Positions 12,319 to 22,579 of a stretch of DNA of 64,000 nucleotides are shown here, in pieces. The notes beneath the pieces were generated by a model. The model was not told the DNA's origin. It did not search any database and saw nothing but the letters and a program-made list of their open reading frames with translations. The stretch comes from Siphonodentalium dalli (taxonomy: Eukaryota; Mollusca; Scaphopoda; Gadilida; Siphonodentaliidae): positions 40,148,106 to 40,212,105 of the forward strand of contig CP136063.1 of assembly GCA_032622095.1 (NCBI GenBank), written 5' to 3'. The translations under genes and the position numbers were made by a program. How positions within the stretch are numbered: the stretch's first letter is position 1; each line of letters opens with the position of its first letter.

Positions 12319-13242
12319 TGTGTCTATTTTCGTTAGTGCAACGAATTTAACTCTAATGAACAAATCATTCGGCATTGGTGTCCGTGTGATGTGCGGCTTT
12401 TTGAAATAGTATTTAATCTACCTGTACCAATGTAAAGATGACGCGATGAAGAGTGTTATGTAACTAGTGAGTGATAAATGTTACAATTGGGATTTCATGT
12501 GATCAGTTTTGGAGGCCTGCACTCAGTTTGAGTGTTAGTGGCTGCACATGTGCTTAATTCAGTTAGCGTGAACAAGTTATCAAATGGAATGTATCGATCA
12601 TAATGGCACAAAGAGTTGTCCCCAACTCGGATCAAACTTTGAAGTCGGTCCCGGTTTTTGCCCATGTTCAGGTTCTATCTCGTGTCGATACCATCTAACA
12701 CAGACTGCGATGCTCGTATCAACGACCCAACCAACCTGGCTACGGGGACGTGTCATTATTGTTTTCGCTTATGTTGTATATAACAGTTTGAAACACAGAT
12801 CCCAGTTCAGTTCGGTGCAGTGGTCTTGTGTACCACTGTCTTCATGGTAGAACCATGGTGACAGTGGCCATTTGGCATTTCTGTAAGTTATACGCTGATA
12901 GTGCAGTTACCTGAACTAAATATAGTACCGACAACAGGGGACCAACTGGAACGTGAATTTTGAACCGTGAAATTAAAACGGCCGTTTCAGTCTTACCGGT
13001 ATATGAAACCTTCTGTATTTTGTGTTTCAGGTGTATATGCGTGGCTCGTGTGTAGCGACTGTCAATGATGCATTTCAAACTGTGAACCATATCAACACAA
13101 TTTGAACACACGAACTGACCTACGTCATGAAATTAATACGTCGTCTGCGATATACAGTGATTTCATGATTAATGGTGTAGAGACTATATCACTCTATACA
13201 TATCCTCGTCCCATACGGAGGCTGGCAACATATTGACGTCAT
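12319..13242. other. Region upstream of the first zinc-finger gene
   Basis: No recognisable gene was found. It may contain the promoter and 5' UTR of the downstream ORF. A short hairpin (CCACTGTC ... GACAGTGG) lies at about 12833-12870. Confidence 0.4.
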
Positions 13243-14331
13243 GTGATGACTACAGAGCCAATCAAATGTGGTGGCTGCTCTAGAGAGGAAATGGATGTAC
13301 GTAGCGCCTTGGAAACGGTCCTGCAAGTCCACGACAACGATAGACAACTGCAGACTCTCCACTGTACAGCATGCGGGAAATCTTTTACACAGTTTTCTTA
13401 TGCGGGAATCCATTCTAACGTGACACCAGGTGTAAATATGTGTGAAGAATGCGACACAGCATCAATTCAGCTGGATGGAATCACTGAATACCCGGGTGGA
13501 ATCACTGAATGCCCGGATGGAATCACTGAATACATGTTTCGTTCCGGGGATCGTTCTTTTAAATGTAATGTTTGTGCTGCGGAGTTCGCTCTCGGTGATC
13601 ACCTAGCACAACACTTGAGGGTCCATATGGGTGAGGCACAAAATACGTGTGATATTTGTCACAAAGGATTCACAGAGAAGAGAAGTCTGACTGAACACAC
13701 GAGGATCCACACGGGTGAAAAACCATATAAGTGTGAGATTTGTGGAAAAAGATTCATTCAAAAATCGAATATGAGTAAGCACATGAGGGTCCACTCGGGA
13801 GAAACCCCATACACGTGTGATGTGTGTCAGAAGGAATTCACCCAGAAGAGTCACATGACTAGACACATGGGGACCCATACGGGAGAGACACCATATAAAT
13901 GTGATGTTTGTCAGAAAGAATTTACGCGTAAAAGTGACCAGACTCGACACATGGTGACCCACACGGGTGATAAACCATACGAGTGTGAGATTTGCCGGGA
14001 GCGATTCACTCAGAAGACTAATCTGACGTCACACATGAGGATCCACACGGGAGAGATGCCGTATAAGTGTGATATTTGCCAGAAGGAGTTTAACAGGCAA
14101 AACAATCTGGCGGCTCACATGAGGATCCACACGGGGGAAAAACCATACGAGTGTGAAATTTGTGGAAACAGATTTACTCGCAAAACGGACTTGAATAGAC
14201 ACGCTAAGATCCATACGGGAGAAACACCACATAACTGTGATATGTGTCAGAAGGGATTCGCTCAGAAGACTCACCTCACCCGGCACATGCGGGTCCACAC
14301 GGCTAAGGCGCCATTTACTGGAGTGGCCTGA
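13243..14331 (+). CDS. C2H2 zinc-finger protein (9 fingers, 362 aa)
   Basis: This is a single-exon ORF. The first ~110 residues are not a known domain but hold one degenerate finger (CTACGKSF...H), CxxC pairs and a small internal repeat (GITEYPGGITECPDGITEY). Nine C-x2-C-x12-H-x3-H fingers follow, from FKCNVC to HNCDMC, mostly joined by TGEKP/TGETP linkers as in DNA-binding tandem arrays. The protein is presumably nuclear and sequence-specific; the target is unknown. No KRAB, BTB or SCAN domain is present. The start is the first in-frame ATG, with an alternative ATG one codon later. Fingers alternate between CEIC and CDVC/CDIC types, suggesting growth by two-finger duplications. Confidence 0.85.
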   Translation: MMTTEPIKCGGCSREEMDVRSALETVLQVHDNDRQLQTLHCTACGKSFTQFSYAGIHSNVTPGVNMCEECDTASIQLDGITEYPGGITECPDGITEYMFRSGDRSFKCNVCAAEFALGDHLAQHLRVHMGEAQNTCDICHKGFTEKRSLTEHTRIHTGEKPYKCEICGKRFIQKSNMSKHMRVHSGETPYTCDVCQKEFTQKSHMTRHMGTHTGETPYKCDVCQKEFTRKSDQTRHMVTHTGDKPYECEICRERFTQKTNLTSHMRIHTGEMPYKCDICQKEFNRQNNLAAHMRIHTGEKPYECEICGNRFTRKTDLNRHAKIHTGETPHNCDMCQKGFAQKTHLTRHMRVHTAKAPFTGVA

Positions 14332-14668
14332 ATCCACAGAAGAGGATCCACATATGAGAAATGTCGTACATATAAATGCGATTTACTCATAAGTGAGTCA
14401 GCAATTGTCCTCCAATCCCATTGTTTGTATACCGGTAGATGTGTTATTTCCTATGTATTGTTGAATTTAGACAAATTATGTTTAAACTAAAGAACACAGA
14501 AGAGGATCCAGATATGAGAAATGTCGTAAATGCGATATTTCAGAAGATATGCACTCAGAAGGTGGCCTGCATCTCTATATATAACATGTTCACAAGATGT
14601 TCATATTAGGCTCGTTTGAGGTTTACCCGCATGAGTCATCACCATAAGATAATCAAGCGTTTGATACT
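14332..14668 (+). pseudogene. Decayed zinc-finger sequence after the array
   Basis: The motif CAGAAGAGGATCCA.ATATGAG occurs twice (near 14337 and 14499), followed by AAATGTCGTA and TAAATGCGAT. This resembles finger-linker DNA with broken frames and stops. It suggests the array was once longer. Confidence 0.55.
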
Positions 14669-15731
14669 CTAATTAGCCACACTAAGATACATATGGCTTT
14701 TCTCCCACTCTAATTAGCCACACTAAGATACATATGGCTTTTCTCCCACTCTAATTAGCCACACTAAGATACATATGGCTTTTCTCCCACTCTAATTAGC
14801 CACACTAAGATACATATGGCTTTTCTCCCACTCTAATTAGCCACACTAAGATACATATGGCTTTTCTCCCACTCTAATTAGCCACACTAAGATACATATG
14901 GCTTTTCTCCCACTCTAATTAGCCACACTAAGATACATATGGCTTTTCTCCCACTCTAATTAGCCACACTAAGATACATATGGCTTTTCTCCCACTCTAA
15001 TTAGCCACACTAAGATACATATGGCTTTTCTCCCACTCTAATTAGCCACACTAAGATACATATGGCTTTTCTCCCACTCTAATTAGCCACACTAAGATAC
15101 ATATGGCTTTTCTCCCACTCTAATTAGCCACACTAAGATACATATGGCTTTTCTCCCACTCTAATTAGCCACACCAAGATACATATGGCTTTTCTCCCAC
15201 TCTAATTAGCCACACTAAGATACATATGGCTTTTCTCCCACTCTAATTAGCCACACTAAGATACATATGGCTTTTCTCCCACTCTAATTAGCCACACTAA
15301 GATACATATGGCTTTTCTCCCACTCCACTTAGCCACACCAAGATACATATGGCTTTTCTCCCACTCTAATTAGCCACACCAAGATACATATGGCTTTTCT
15401 CCCACTCTAATTAGCCACACCAAGATACATATGGCTTTTCTCCCACTCTAATTAGCCACACCAAGATACATATGGCTTTTCTCCCACTCTAATTAGCCAC
15501 ACCAAGATACATATGGCTTTTCTCCCACTCTAATTAGCCACACCAAGATACATATGGCTTTTCTCCCACTCTAATTAGCCACACCAAGATACATATGGCT
15601 TTTCTCCCACTCTAATTAGCCACACCAAGATACATATGGCTTTTCTCCCACTCTAATTAGCCACACCAAGATACATATGGCTTTTCTCCCACTCTACTTA
15701 GCCACACCAAGATACATATGGCTTTTCTCCC
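14669..15731. repeat. 41-bp satellite, about 26 units
   Basis: The unit reads CCACTCTAATTAGCCACACT + AAGATACATATGGCTTTTCTC and is nearly invariant. A CACTAAG variant dominates the left part and a CACCAAG variant the right. On the minus strand, GGGAGAAAAGCCATATGTAT matches the TGEKPYV linker region of a zinc finger. The right edge runs straight into a recognisable finger end on the same strand. Confidence 0.95.
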
Positions 15732-15840
15732 GTGTGGATCCTGATGTGTCGATATAGTTTTGTCTGGATAATATATATTTAGAGGATAATATATATGGGT
15801 GTGATATGTATCAAGGGATTCTCGAATAAGACTAGCCTCA
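15732..15840. pseudogene. Zinc-finger remnants on both strands
   Basis: The minus strand at about 15718-15770 reads as KLYRHIRIHTGEKP. The plus strand at about 15795-15838 reads as a frameshifted CDM(C)Q.GF..KTSLT finger. Neither is an intact gene. They bracket the end of the 41-bp satellite and the start of the next repeat. Confidence 0.65.
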
Positions 15841-16050
15841 CACTGAAAAAAAAAAACTTAGTCAAAAGTAACTAAGTTACCTTAGTCAGAACCCCCGTCT
15901 CAAAACTAACTAGCTTTGCTTAGGTTGCCCTTAGTCATTTCTGACTGAGGCCTTAGTCAGACATGACTAAGGCCTTAGTTAGAAATGACTAAGGCCTTAG
16001 TCAGAAATGACTAAGGCCTTAGTCAGAAATAACTAAGGCTTGACTAAGTC
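15841..16050. repeat. Palindromic 22-bp repeats, possible end of a CACTG element
   Basis: Starting at CACTGAAAAAAAAAAACTTA, the region carries repeated GACTAAGGCCTTAGTC, a perfect 16-bp palindrome, every 22 bp (about four units). CACTG plus subterminal palindromes suggests one end of a CACTA-like element, but no matching inverted end was found. Confidence 0.55.
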
Positions 16051-16363
16051 ATCACTGTATCCATTAGTACATGTAATTGCGCCTACGTATTGTGGGTATC
16101 ATAGACATGCAGCCTCAGCCTCATCGCAACTGCAGATTAAAATAACTGAAAATAATGACTTACAGGTATCAACATAAATTTTATTAACTATTAAAACAAT
16201 TAGACAATATAAACAATGTTTTATCTTGAAAGAAAATTATTCATCACAGACTACTAGTATGCATTGAATATACATTCAATATCTGACCAGTCGATAATTG
16301 TTTCAAATTGAAACAAAAATTTATGCTTACATTAAAATGATAACGAGCTACCAACATAGAAGA
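16051..16363. other. Unannotated AT-rich gap
   Basis: No gene or repeat was recognised between the palindromic repeats and the start of the segmental duplication. Confidence 0.4.
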
Positions 16364-16885
16364 TTAAAGGTGTATTATCTCTTTGTAAATATGTATTATA
16401 TAGTTACCAGGGTATAAAATATTAGATTTGAATCGAAGACTTCTGTCCGGAAATGCTTCTATCGATTAATATTGATTTTATTTCGAATATCTTCTGGTCT
16501 AAAAAGGTGTGTTTGTTCAGCTAACGAACAATAGTGGTTACTGTTAACAGAGACCAGAAATTTTATTGTACAATTTTGTCACAAATAAACGTCAGTTATA
16601 CTCATTATCGCTTATATATGTGGAACAATACAAACAATCAATCTGGGACATTTGACTTTCGGTGCGTAGCCATATGAACAGCCAAGTGTTCTATATCGCA
16701 ATATGGTATCATCCGAATGGTCTGTTCTAAAAATAGTAACATAAACGGTCCCGATTTAATATTCGAAATAAAATCAATATTAATTGATAGAAGCTTTTCC
16801 GGACAGGGGTCTTCAGTTCATATCTATTATTTTATAGCACCGCAACTATTTAAAATTTGTTATTTAAAGAGATAATCCACCTTTA
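16364..16885 (+). mobile_element. MITE A, full-length copy
   Basis: The element is ~520 bp between TTAAAGGTGTATTATCTC and GATAATCCACCTTTAA, with long imperfect inverted ends of ~120 bp. The ends contain TTTTATTTCGAATAT and TCCGGA.A and are otherwise noncoding. TTAA at both ends suggests a TTAA target, as used by piggyBac or Kolobok-type elements. Confidence 0.85.
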
Positions 16886-17193
16886 ATATACCACTTCCTT
16901 TGACTGGCACTGTACTACTGTATATATCAACAACAGCTACCAGTATTTGGGATTGGTCCCTTCAAGACAACAGCAGAAGCAATAAACATGTAACTGTGCG
17001 CAATGACTTGGCGACAATGTTCTCATGTAGTCGCACATTTTTCATGAAATATCAGTGAATCAGCCGAAGACAGTTTAATAAGAACATCCAACCAATAACA
17101 GTGTACTCCTGGTAAATTGTCGTGACACTTGTAACTTGACGATAACATGGCGAATAATGACAATGTCTCATATCCACACATTTCAATGAACAA

Positions 17194-17437
17194 TTAATTG
17201 TTTGACTTTCGGTGCGTAGCCATAGGAAGAGCGCAGTGTTCTATATCGCAATATGGTATCATCCGAATGGTCTGTTCTAAAAATAGTAACATAAACGGTC
17301 CCGATTTAATATTCGAAATAAAATCAATATTAATTGATTGAAGCTTTTCCGGACAGGGGTCTTCAGTTCATATCTATTATGTTATACCCACGCAGCAATT
17401 TAAAATTTGTTATTTAAAGAGATAATCCGTCTTTAAA
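17194..17437 (+). mobile_element. MITE A, half copy
   Basis: Only the right half of A is present, beginning at TTTGACTTTCGGTGCGTAGC and ending in the A terminus. The same half copy is at 32075-32315 in unit 2. Confidence 0.8.
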
Positions 17438-18170
17438 TCAACAATGGATAATGTGACAGGCAATACTTATGCAAGTTCGAAGAGAATCAAAACTTGTTAT
17501 CTACCTTGGGAAATTTATATAATTTGACAGACAATACTTGTGAAACTTTGAAGTTTGAAGAGGATCAAATTTTTTTATCTCCCTCATGAAATTCACTAAC
17601 TACTCTATAACTATGGCTGTAAAAAACATAATACAACATGTAGCTGAATAGTCCATCCTTCAGTTACGAGTAGTACTAATTGCGACCATTCTGACATATG
17701 AGCCGGGCATGCCTTTCTAAGACACAAAGGAAGAAAGCTACATGTATCACAGTTAAAACTCAAATGTATGTACATGTAAAAGTAAAACATAATAATTACA
17801 TACTTTTTGGTAACATGTAGGGCGTGAAATTGTCCAGTGACTTTGTTGTAGCAGGTGAATGCGTACATCACGACAATGACAACGATTATTAGGCAACTAT
17901 ATAACACATGTTTACAAAGAGATATACCATCTATTTTTTGGTTATAATACAACGTACGTGTGTTTTGAAATTTAAAGTGTGTGTGCCACACAGAGCCCCC
18001 CCCCCCCATTAACTGGCATATGCACATATAGCATTGAAAATGTATAGGGTAGCCAATAAAGAGCGTGTGTTGGAGCACTTATTGCAAGGGTCTTCATTGC
18101 AACTAGAGACCTTTACCATCACCCCATGATGGTCGATTCATATATGATATGTTATATACCGGTATCTATA
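17438..18170. other. Unannotated part of segmental duplication unit 1
   Basis: No gene was recognised. A ~80-bp motif (TTTGACAG.CAATACTT.TG) is repeated near 17455 and 17522. A poly-C run lies near 17996-18006. Confidence 0.45.
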
Positions 18171-18556
18171 TAACCCTTTACCCAACAAACCGGCCAAAAA
18201 CGGCCAAATAAAGCTGCAACAGCCTAAATTATCTTGGGTCTGTCTCAATAAAACCATACAAATATGGATATCATTGGAACCGGCTCATTGACCACATTGT
18301 GATGGTTCCAGTTATGCCCTGTGCCAATGCATTCTCTTATATATGCGAGTCGACCATAGGTCGCCTCGCATATATAAGAGATTGCATTGGCCTAAACAAA
18401 TTCTTTTTACCATTTTTTCTTACATTCTTTAACAATTTTATAATTTTTAATGTGTTAAGCCATTGCATTCTCTTATATATGCGAGGCGACATATGGTCGA
18501 CTCGCATATATAAGAGAATGCATTGGCACAGGGCCGTTCTGTTGGGTAAAGGGTTA
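18171..18556. mobile_element. Hairpin-bearing MITE, copy 1
   Basis: Termini are TAACCCTTTACCCAACA and its inverse TGTTGGGTAAAGGGTTA. Inside are two ~67-bp hairpins with 26-bp arms (CCAATGCATTCTCTTATATA and its inverse). The 15-bp loop of the second hairpin is the reverse complement of the first. Short ORFs reading LLYMRGD are artefacts of the hairpins. Confidence 0.85.
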
Positions 18557-18805
18557 AGAGATAATGAGTCTAATTAACGTTTATTTGTGACAAAATTCAC
18601 AATACAATTTTTTGACTCTTTTTTGTTGTTGCTAGCAATAACCACTAATTAATATACGTTACAACCACAGTTTTTAGACCAGAAACTATTCGAAATCAAT
18701 ATTAATCGATAGAAGCTTTTCCGGACAGGGGGTTTTCCATTCGTATCTAATGTATTATACCCCGGTTACATACACCGGTAATGGTCTATCTCTTTGTAAG
18801 CATGC
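18557..18805. mobile_element. Diverged MITE A half between hairpin elements
   Basis: TAATTAACGTTTATTTGTGA, TTTTTAGACCAGAAACTATT and CTTTTCCGGACAGGG are A-family blocks. The outer end reads TATCTCTTTGTAAG. Confidence 0.6.
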
Positions 18806-19189
18806 GTTACCCAACAAACCGGCCAAATAAAGCTTCAACAGCCTAAAATATCTTCGGTCTGTCTCAATAAAACCATACAAATATGGATATCATTGGAACC
18901 GGCTCCTTGACCACATTGTGATAGTTACAGTTATGCCCTGTGCCAATGCATTCTCTTATATATGCGAGTCGACCATAGGTCGCCTCGCATATATAAGAGA
19001 ATGCATTGGCCTAAAAAAAAAAACTTTTTTTAACACTTTTTACCATTTTTTCTTACATTCTTTAACAATTTTATAATTTTTAATGTGTTAAGCCAATGCA
19101 TTCTCTTATATATGCGAGGCGACCTATGGTCGACTCGCATATTTAAGAGAATGCATTGGCACATGCCCGTTCTGTTGGGTAAAGGGTTA
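18806..19189. mobile_element. Hairpin-bearing MITE, copy 2
   Basis: This has the same two-hairpin structure as copy 1. The left terminus is shortened (GTTACCCAACAA); the right terminus TGTTGGGTAAAGGGTTA is intact. Confidence 0.85.
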
Positions 19190-19235
19190 AGTGACGACAC
19201 TACTGTGTATGTTATCCTACCGTGGTGCAGCATCC

Positions 19236-19815
19236 AATTTAGCCACTCCAATGACAGGGTATCACCTAATCAAAATAACATGAGAAAGTGAGACCAAACT
19301 TTGGTTTATACCGATATATAAAATATGGGGTGTGGCAATCTATTTAATAAGAAAGCCCCATTGTCACATCAGTCCTGCATATATTACTCTCAGTGTAGCT
19401 GAAGTAAGATAGTTCAGGGACTATCGAGCGGTCACCTTTTTTTAGGATACCTCAAAAAGTGATGGGTGTAACTCACTTTAATCTTCGTCTTAATTTAAAA
19501 GGTGAGTTAAAATTTGAGTTTACAAACCCAAAAAAAAACGACACACATTTTTCAGTTTTTCATTTTTGTTCGTCATTGAATAGTTTATTATGGCAGAAAT
19601 TATGTTGATTATGGCAGAAAAAAATCCGTAAATCAAATTATAGTTTATTATGGCAGAAAAAATCCGTAAACCACAAAATCAAAAAACCGTGGCCTGATTA
19701 TTTAATACGGTACACGAGTTACAATGCACATATCACTATGTAGTGCGGATAACATACCCGGTATGGTTTGTAATGTGAGGAATTATAGAATACGGTACAT
19801 GGGTTGCATAAAGCA
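19236..19815 (+). repeat. Block inverted relative to unit 2 (34149-34735)
   Basis: Reading unit 2 backwards restores colinearity: GGTATCACC... in unit 1 corresponds to GGTGATACC... at the far end of the unit 2 block, and GGGTTGCATAAAGCAA to TTGCTTTATGCAACCC at its near end. It contains a TTTATTATGGCAGAAA motif repeated near 19580-19660 and no gene. Confidence 0.85.
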
Positions 19816-20928
19816 AATTGGCTGTTTTGGGGACAAAAATCACAAAACGCATGTCACAAATTCGTTTTATTACAATGAAGGGATACATACACGTTTGTAT
19901 GTCAGGTTTATCAATAGGACATTTAATTTCTACCCTTTATTTCTTTAACAAACAAGCTGCTGCTTGTATAAATGTCAACGACGAACGATTTTGGATTTAC
20001 AAAAATACTTCCTGGTTTGGGAGGGAGGTAACTCACTATTAAATAAACAAGTATATAAAAACACGCACCGGAACATTTCCCCGGATTGTTTTCATTCGAC
20101 AAATTGGAAAGGATGGGAGACGGTCACCGGGGGAAGGGTTGTACAAATATAATTTTGACAATCAATATGCGATTTATTCATTCAATATTCGACCCAACTA
20201 TGTGAGTCGGCGGAAAATATAAATATTTTTTTTTTGTTACAATTGTTGTTTTTTTCGTCGGGGGATTTTTCGTAAACCACAAAAAAAAAAGTGGCCTTAT
20301 TCGCATGCTCACAAACCCTATAGTGTATGTTACATGTACCGTATTCAATAATTCCTCGCATGGTGGAAAATACCCTGCGCATTTGGTGCGATGAAGTTTG
20401 CTAACTTAATAACTGTTTCGTATTAAACTACGTATTGTGACATTATTCTATTCCAGCATCCGCTGCTTGAGACCACTTTTGCAAATGACTTTTTCGCGAT
20501 TGGAAACGTTTATTTGACGCGTGTTATCCGAGGGTTTCTTGACATAACTTTCTCGGTCGTGTTTGTGTTGCCTGTCATTTTCGGTTAGTTTTAGTCAGAT
20601 AATTTCAGTTAAGGTCAGCATTGGCTTCTGAACGGACATACCACAGCAAAACTATATATAGCCTTAGAGAACAATTTCAATAGGCTACATGTACCGTGGA
20701 GATGATAAACACACACCGGTAATTTAACGCCTCAAACACGATCGGATTCATTAAGCTGCTTCCACAATAACACAAAGCATTTAAGCATTGATTTATAAGT
20801 GTCATATTCTGGAAAGAATACATGATATTACCTGTTACACCACGCGGCCCGTATCAATGTGATATGTGAGGGGGCATATGTGCAAGAAATAATTTACTCG
20901 GTTACAGAACCTGACTGCACATGATAGG
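19816..20928. other. Upstream region of zinc-finger gene with a broken finger
   Basis: Most of this has no recognised feature. Near 20848-20920 the reading GPYQCDM, stop, CKK, stop, FTRLQNLTAHDRM is a zinc finger destroyed by a frameshift and stops. The ancestral array therefore began further upstream than the present ATG. Confidence 0.6.
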
Positions 20929-22122
20929 ATGATTCACTCTGGGGATCGCCCGCATCAATGCGATATGTGTAATAAATCGTTTACAAAGTTGAATAACCTG
21001 ACTGCACACAAGAGGATTCACACAGACATATATCAATGTGGTGTGTGTGCTAAATCATTTACTCAGTTGGGTAATCTGAAGATGCATAAGAGGATCCACA
21101 ATGGCGATCGTCCGTATCAATGCGATGTGTGCGAGAAGTCATTTACTCAGTCGGGTAATCTGAAGATGCATAAGATGATCCACACTGGTGATCGTCCGTA
21201 TCAATGTGACATGTGCGAGAAGTCATTTACTCAGTTACATACCATGACTGCACATAAGATGATCCACACTGGTGATCGCCCATATCAATGTGATATGTGC
21301 GAGAAGTCATTTACTCAGTCGAGTGGCCTTACGAGACACAAGATGGTCCACACGGGGGATCGCCCATACCAATGTGATGTGTGCGATAAATCATTTACTC
21401 AGTTGCATAACCTGACGGCACACAACATGATACACACGGGAGATCGCCCGTATCATTGTGATGTGTGTGATAAATCATTTACCCTGTTACATAACTTGAC
21501 TTCACACAAGATGACCCACACGGGGTATCGCCCGTATCAATGTGATGTGTGCGAGAAATATTTTACTCGGTCGAATGATTTGAAGTTGCATCAGAGGATC
21601 CATACAGGAGATCGTCCATACAAATGTGATGTGTGTGATACATCATTTACTCAGTTGAGTAATCTGAAGTTGCATCAGAGGATCCATACAGGAGATCGTC
21701 CATATAAATGTGACACGTGCAATAAATCATTTACTCAATCGAGTGCCCTGACTAAACACAAAAGAATCCACACGGGGGATCGCCCGTATCAATGTGATGT
21801 TTGCGATAAAGCATTTACTCAGTTGGGTAATCTGAAGAGCCATAAGAGAATCCACACTGGAGATCGCCCGTATCAATGTGATGTATGTGAAAAATCTTTT
21901 ACTCAGTTGGTTAGTCTGACTACACATAAGGTGGTGCACACAGGAGATCGCCCGTATCAATGTGATGTCTGCAACAAGTCATATACTAACCCAAGTTATC
22001 TGACTACACATAAGAGGATCCACACGGGAGATCGTCCATATCAATGTGACATGTGCAAGAAGTCGTTTACCCATGCGTGTGTCTTGAAGAGACATGTCCT
22101 TATAAGTTGTTCATTCAGTTGA
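20929..22122 (+). CDS. C2H2 zinc-finger protein, 14 fingers (397 aa), duplication copy 1
   Basis: An uninterrupted tandem array almost fills the ORF. There are thirteen canonical C-x2-C-x12-H-x3-H fingers; a fourteenth ends RHVLISC, with Cys in place of the last His. Linkers are almost all TGDRPYQ instead of the usual TGEKP. One finger junction is shortened (HTDIYQC). No N-terminal effector domain is present. The first ATG lies in the linker of a decayed upstream finger, so the ORF may be a 5'-truncated gene or an exon of a larger one. It is probably a nuclear DNA-binding protein if expressed. The near-identical copy is at 36321-37514. Confidence 0.85.
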   Translation: MIHSGDRPHQCDMCNKSFTKLNNLTAHKRIHTDIYQCGVCAKSFTQLGNLKMHKRIHNGDRPYQCDVCEKSFTQSGNLKMHKMIHTGDRPYQCDMCEKSFTQLHTMTAHKMIHTGDRPYQCDMCEKSFTQSSGLTRHKMVHTGDRPYQCDVCDKSFTQLHNLTAHNMIHTGDRPYHCDVCDKSFTLLHNLTSHKMTHTGYRPYQCDVCEKYFTRSNDLKLHQRIHTGDRPYKCDVCDTSFTQLSNLKLHQRIHTGDRPYKCDTCNKSFTQSSALTKHKRIHTGDRPYQCDVCDKAFTQLGNLKSHKRIHTGDRPYQCDVCEKSFTQLVSLTTHKVVHTGDRPYQCDVCNKSYTNPSYLTTHKRIHTGDRPYQCDMCKKSFTHACVLKRHVLISCSFS

Positions 22123-22227
22123 GTACCGGAAGTAAAATAAGTTGACCCTGGCTGATCCATACCGAGAACGACATTGTGGATGTGATAAGTGAGAAAAAAA
22201 AATATTTAGTTGATTGGGCTTGCAAGA

Positions 22228-22500
22228 ATTAAAGGTGGAGTATTTCTTTGTAAAAATGTATTTTATAGTTACTGGTGTATAAAATGTTAGATCCGAATCG
22301 AAGACTCCTGTCCTGAAATGCCTGTATCGTATATATATTCATTTTATTTCGAATATTTTCTGGTCTAAATAGGTGTGGTTGTTTAGCTAACGAACAATAG
22401 TGGTTAAAGATGGATTATCTCTTTAAATAACAAATTTGAAACAGTTGCGTGGGTATAAAATAATAAATATGAACTGAAGACCCCTGCCCGGAAAGGCTTG
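22228..22500. mobile_element. Two partial MITE A fragments
   Basis: AAAGGTGGAGTATTTCTTTG ... GGTCTAAATAGGTGTGGTTG is one end of A. At 22403 a second end, TTAAAGATGGATTATCTC, begins and runs to about 22500. The same pair is at 37620-37890. Confidence 0.75.
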
Positions 22501-22579
22501 GTATGGTTTGATTCCATAGCTATAAGCGATAGTGAATATAAATAAAGTTTAGCGGCTCCGTGATCTCGCCTGTATCCAA

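Noticed and set aside
13603-14337. Minus-strand ORFs opposite the zinc-finger gene
   Set aside because: Antisense shadows of a periodic coding array. Similar shadows occur at 21727, 37119, 45504, 46062, 50570 and 50758.
14669-15731. Regular short repeats resembling a CRISPR array
   Set aside because: Units are directly adjacent with no unique spacers, in a eukaryotic context with no cas genes.
18299-18577. Short ORFs with LLYMRGD..STRIYKRMHW, repeated at several sites
   Set aside because: They are translations of the hairpin-bearing MITE.
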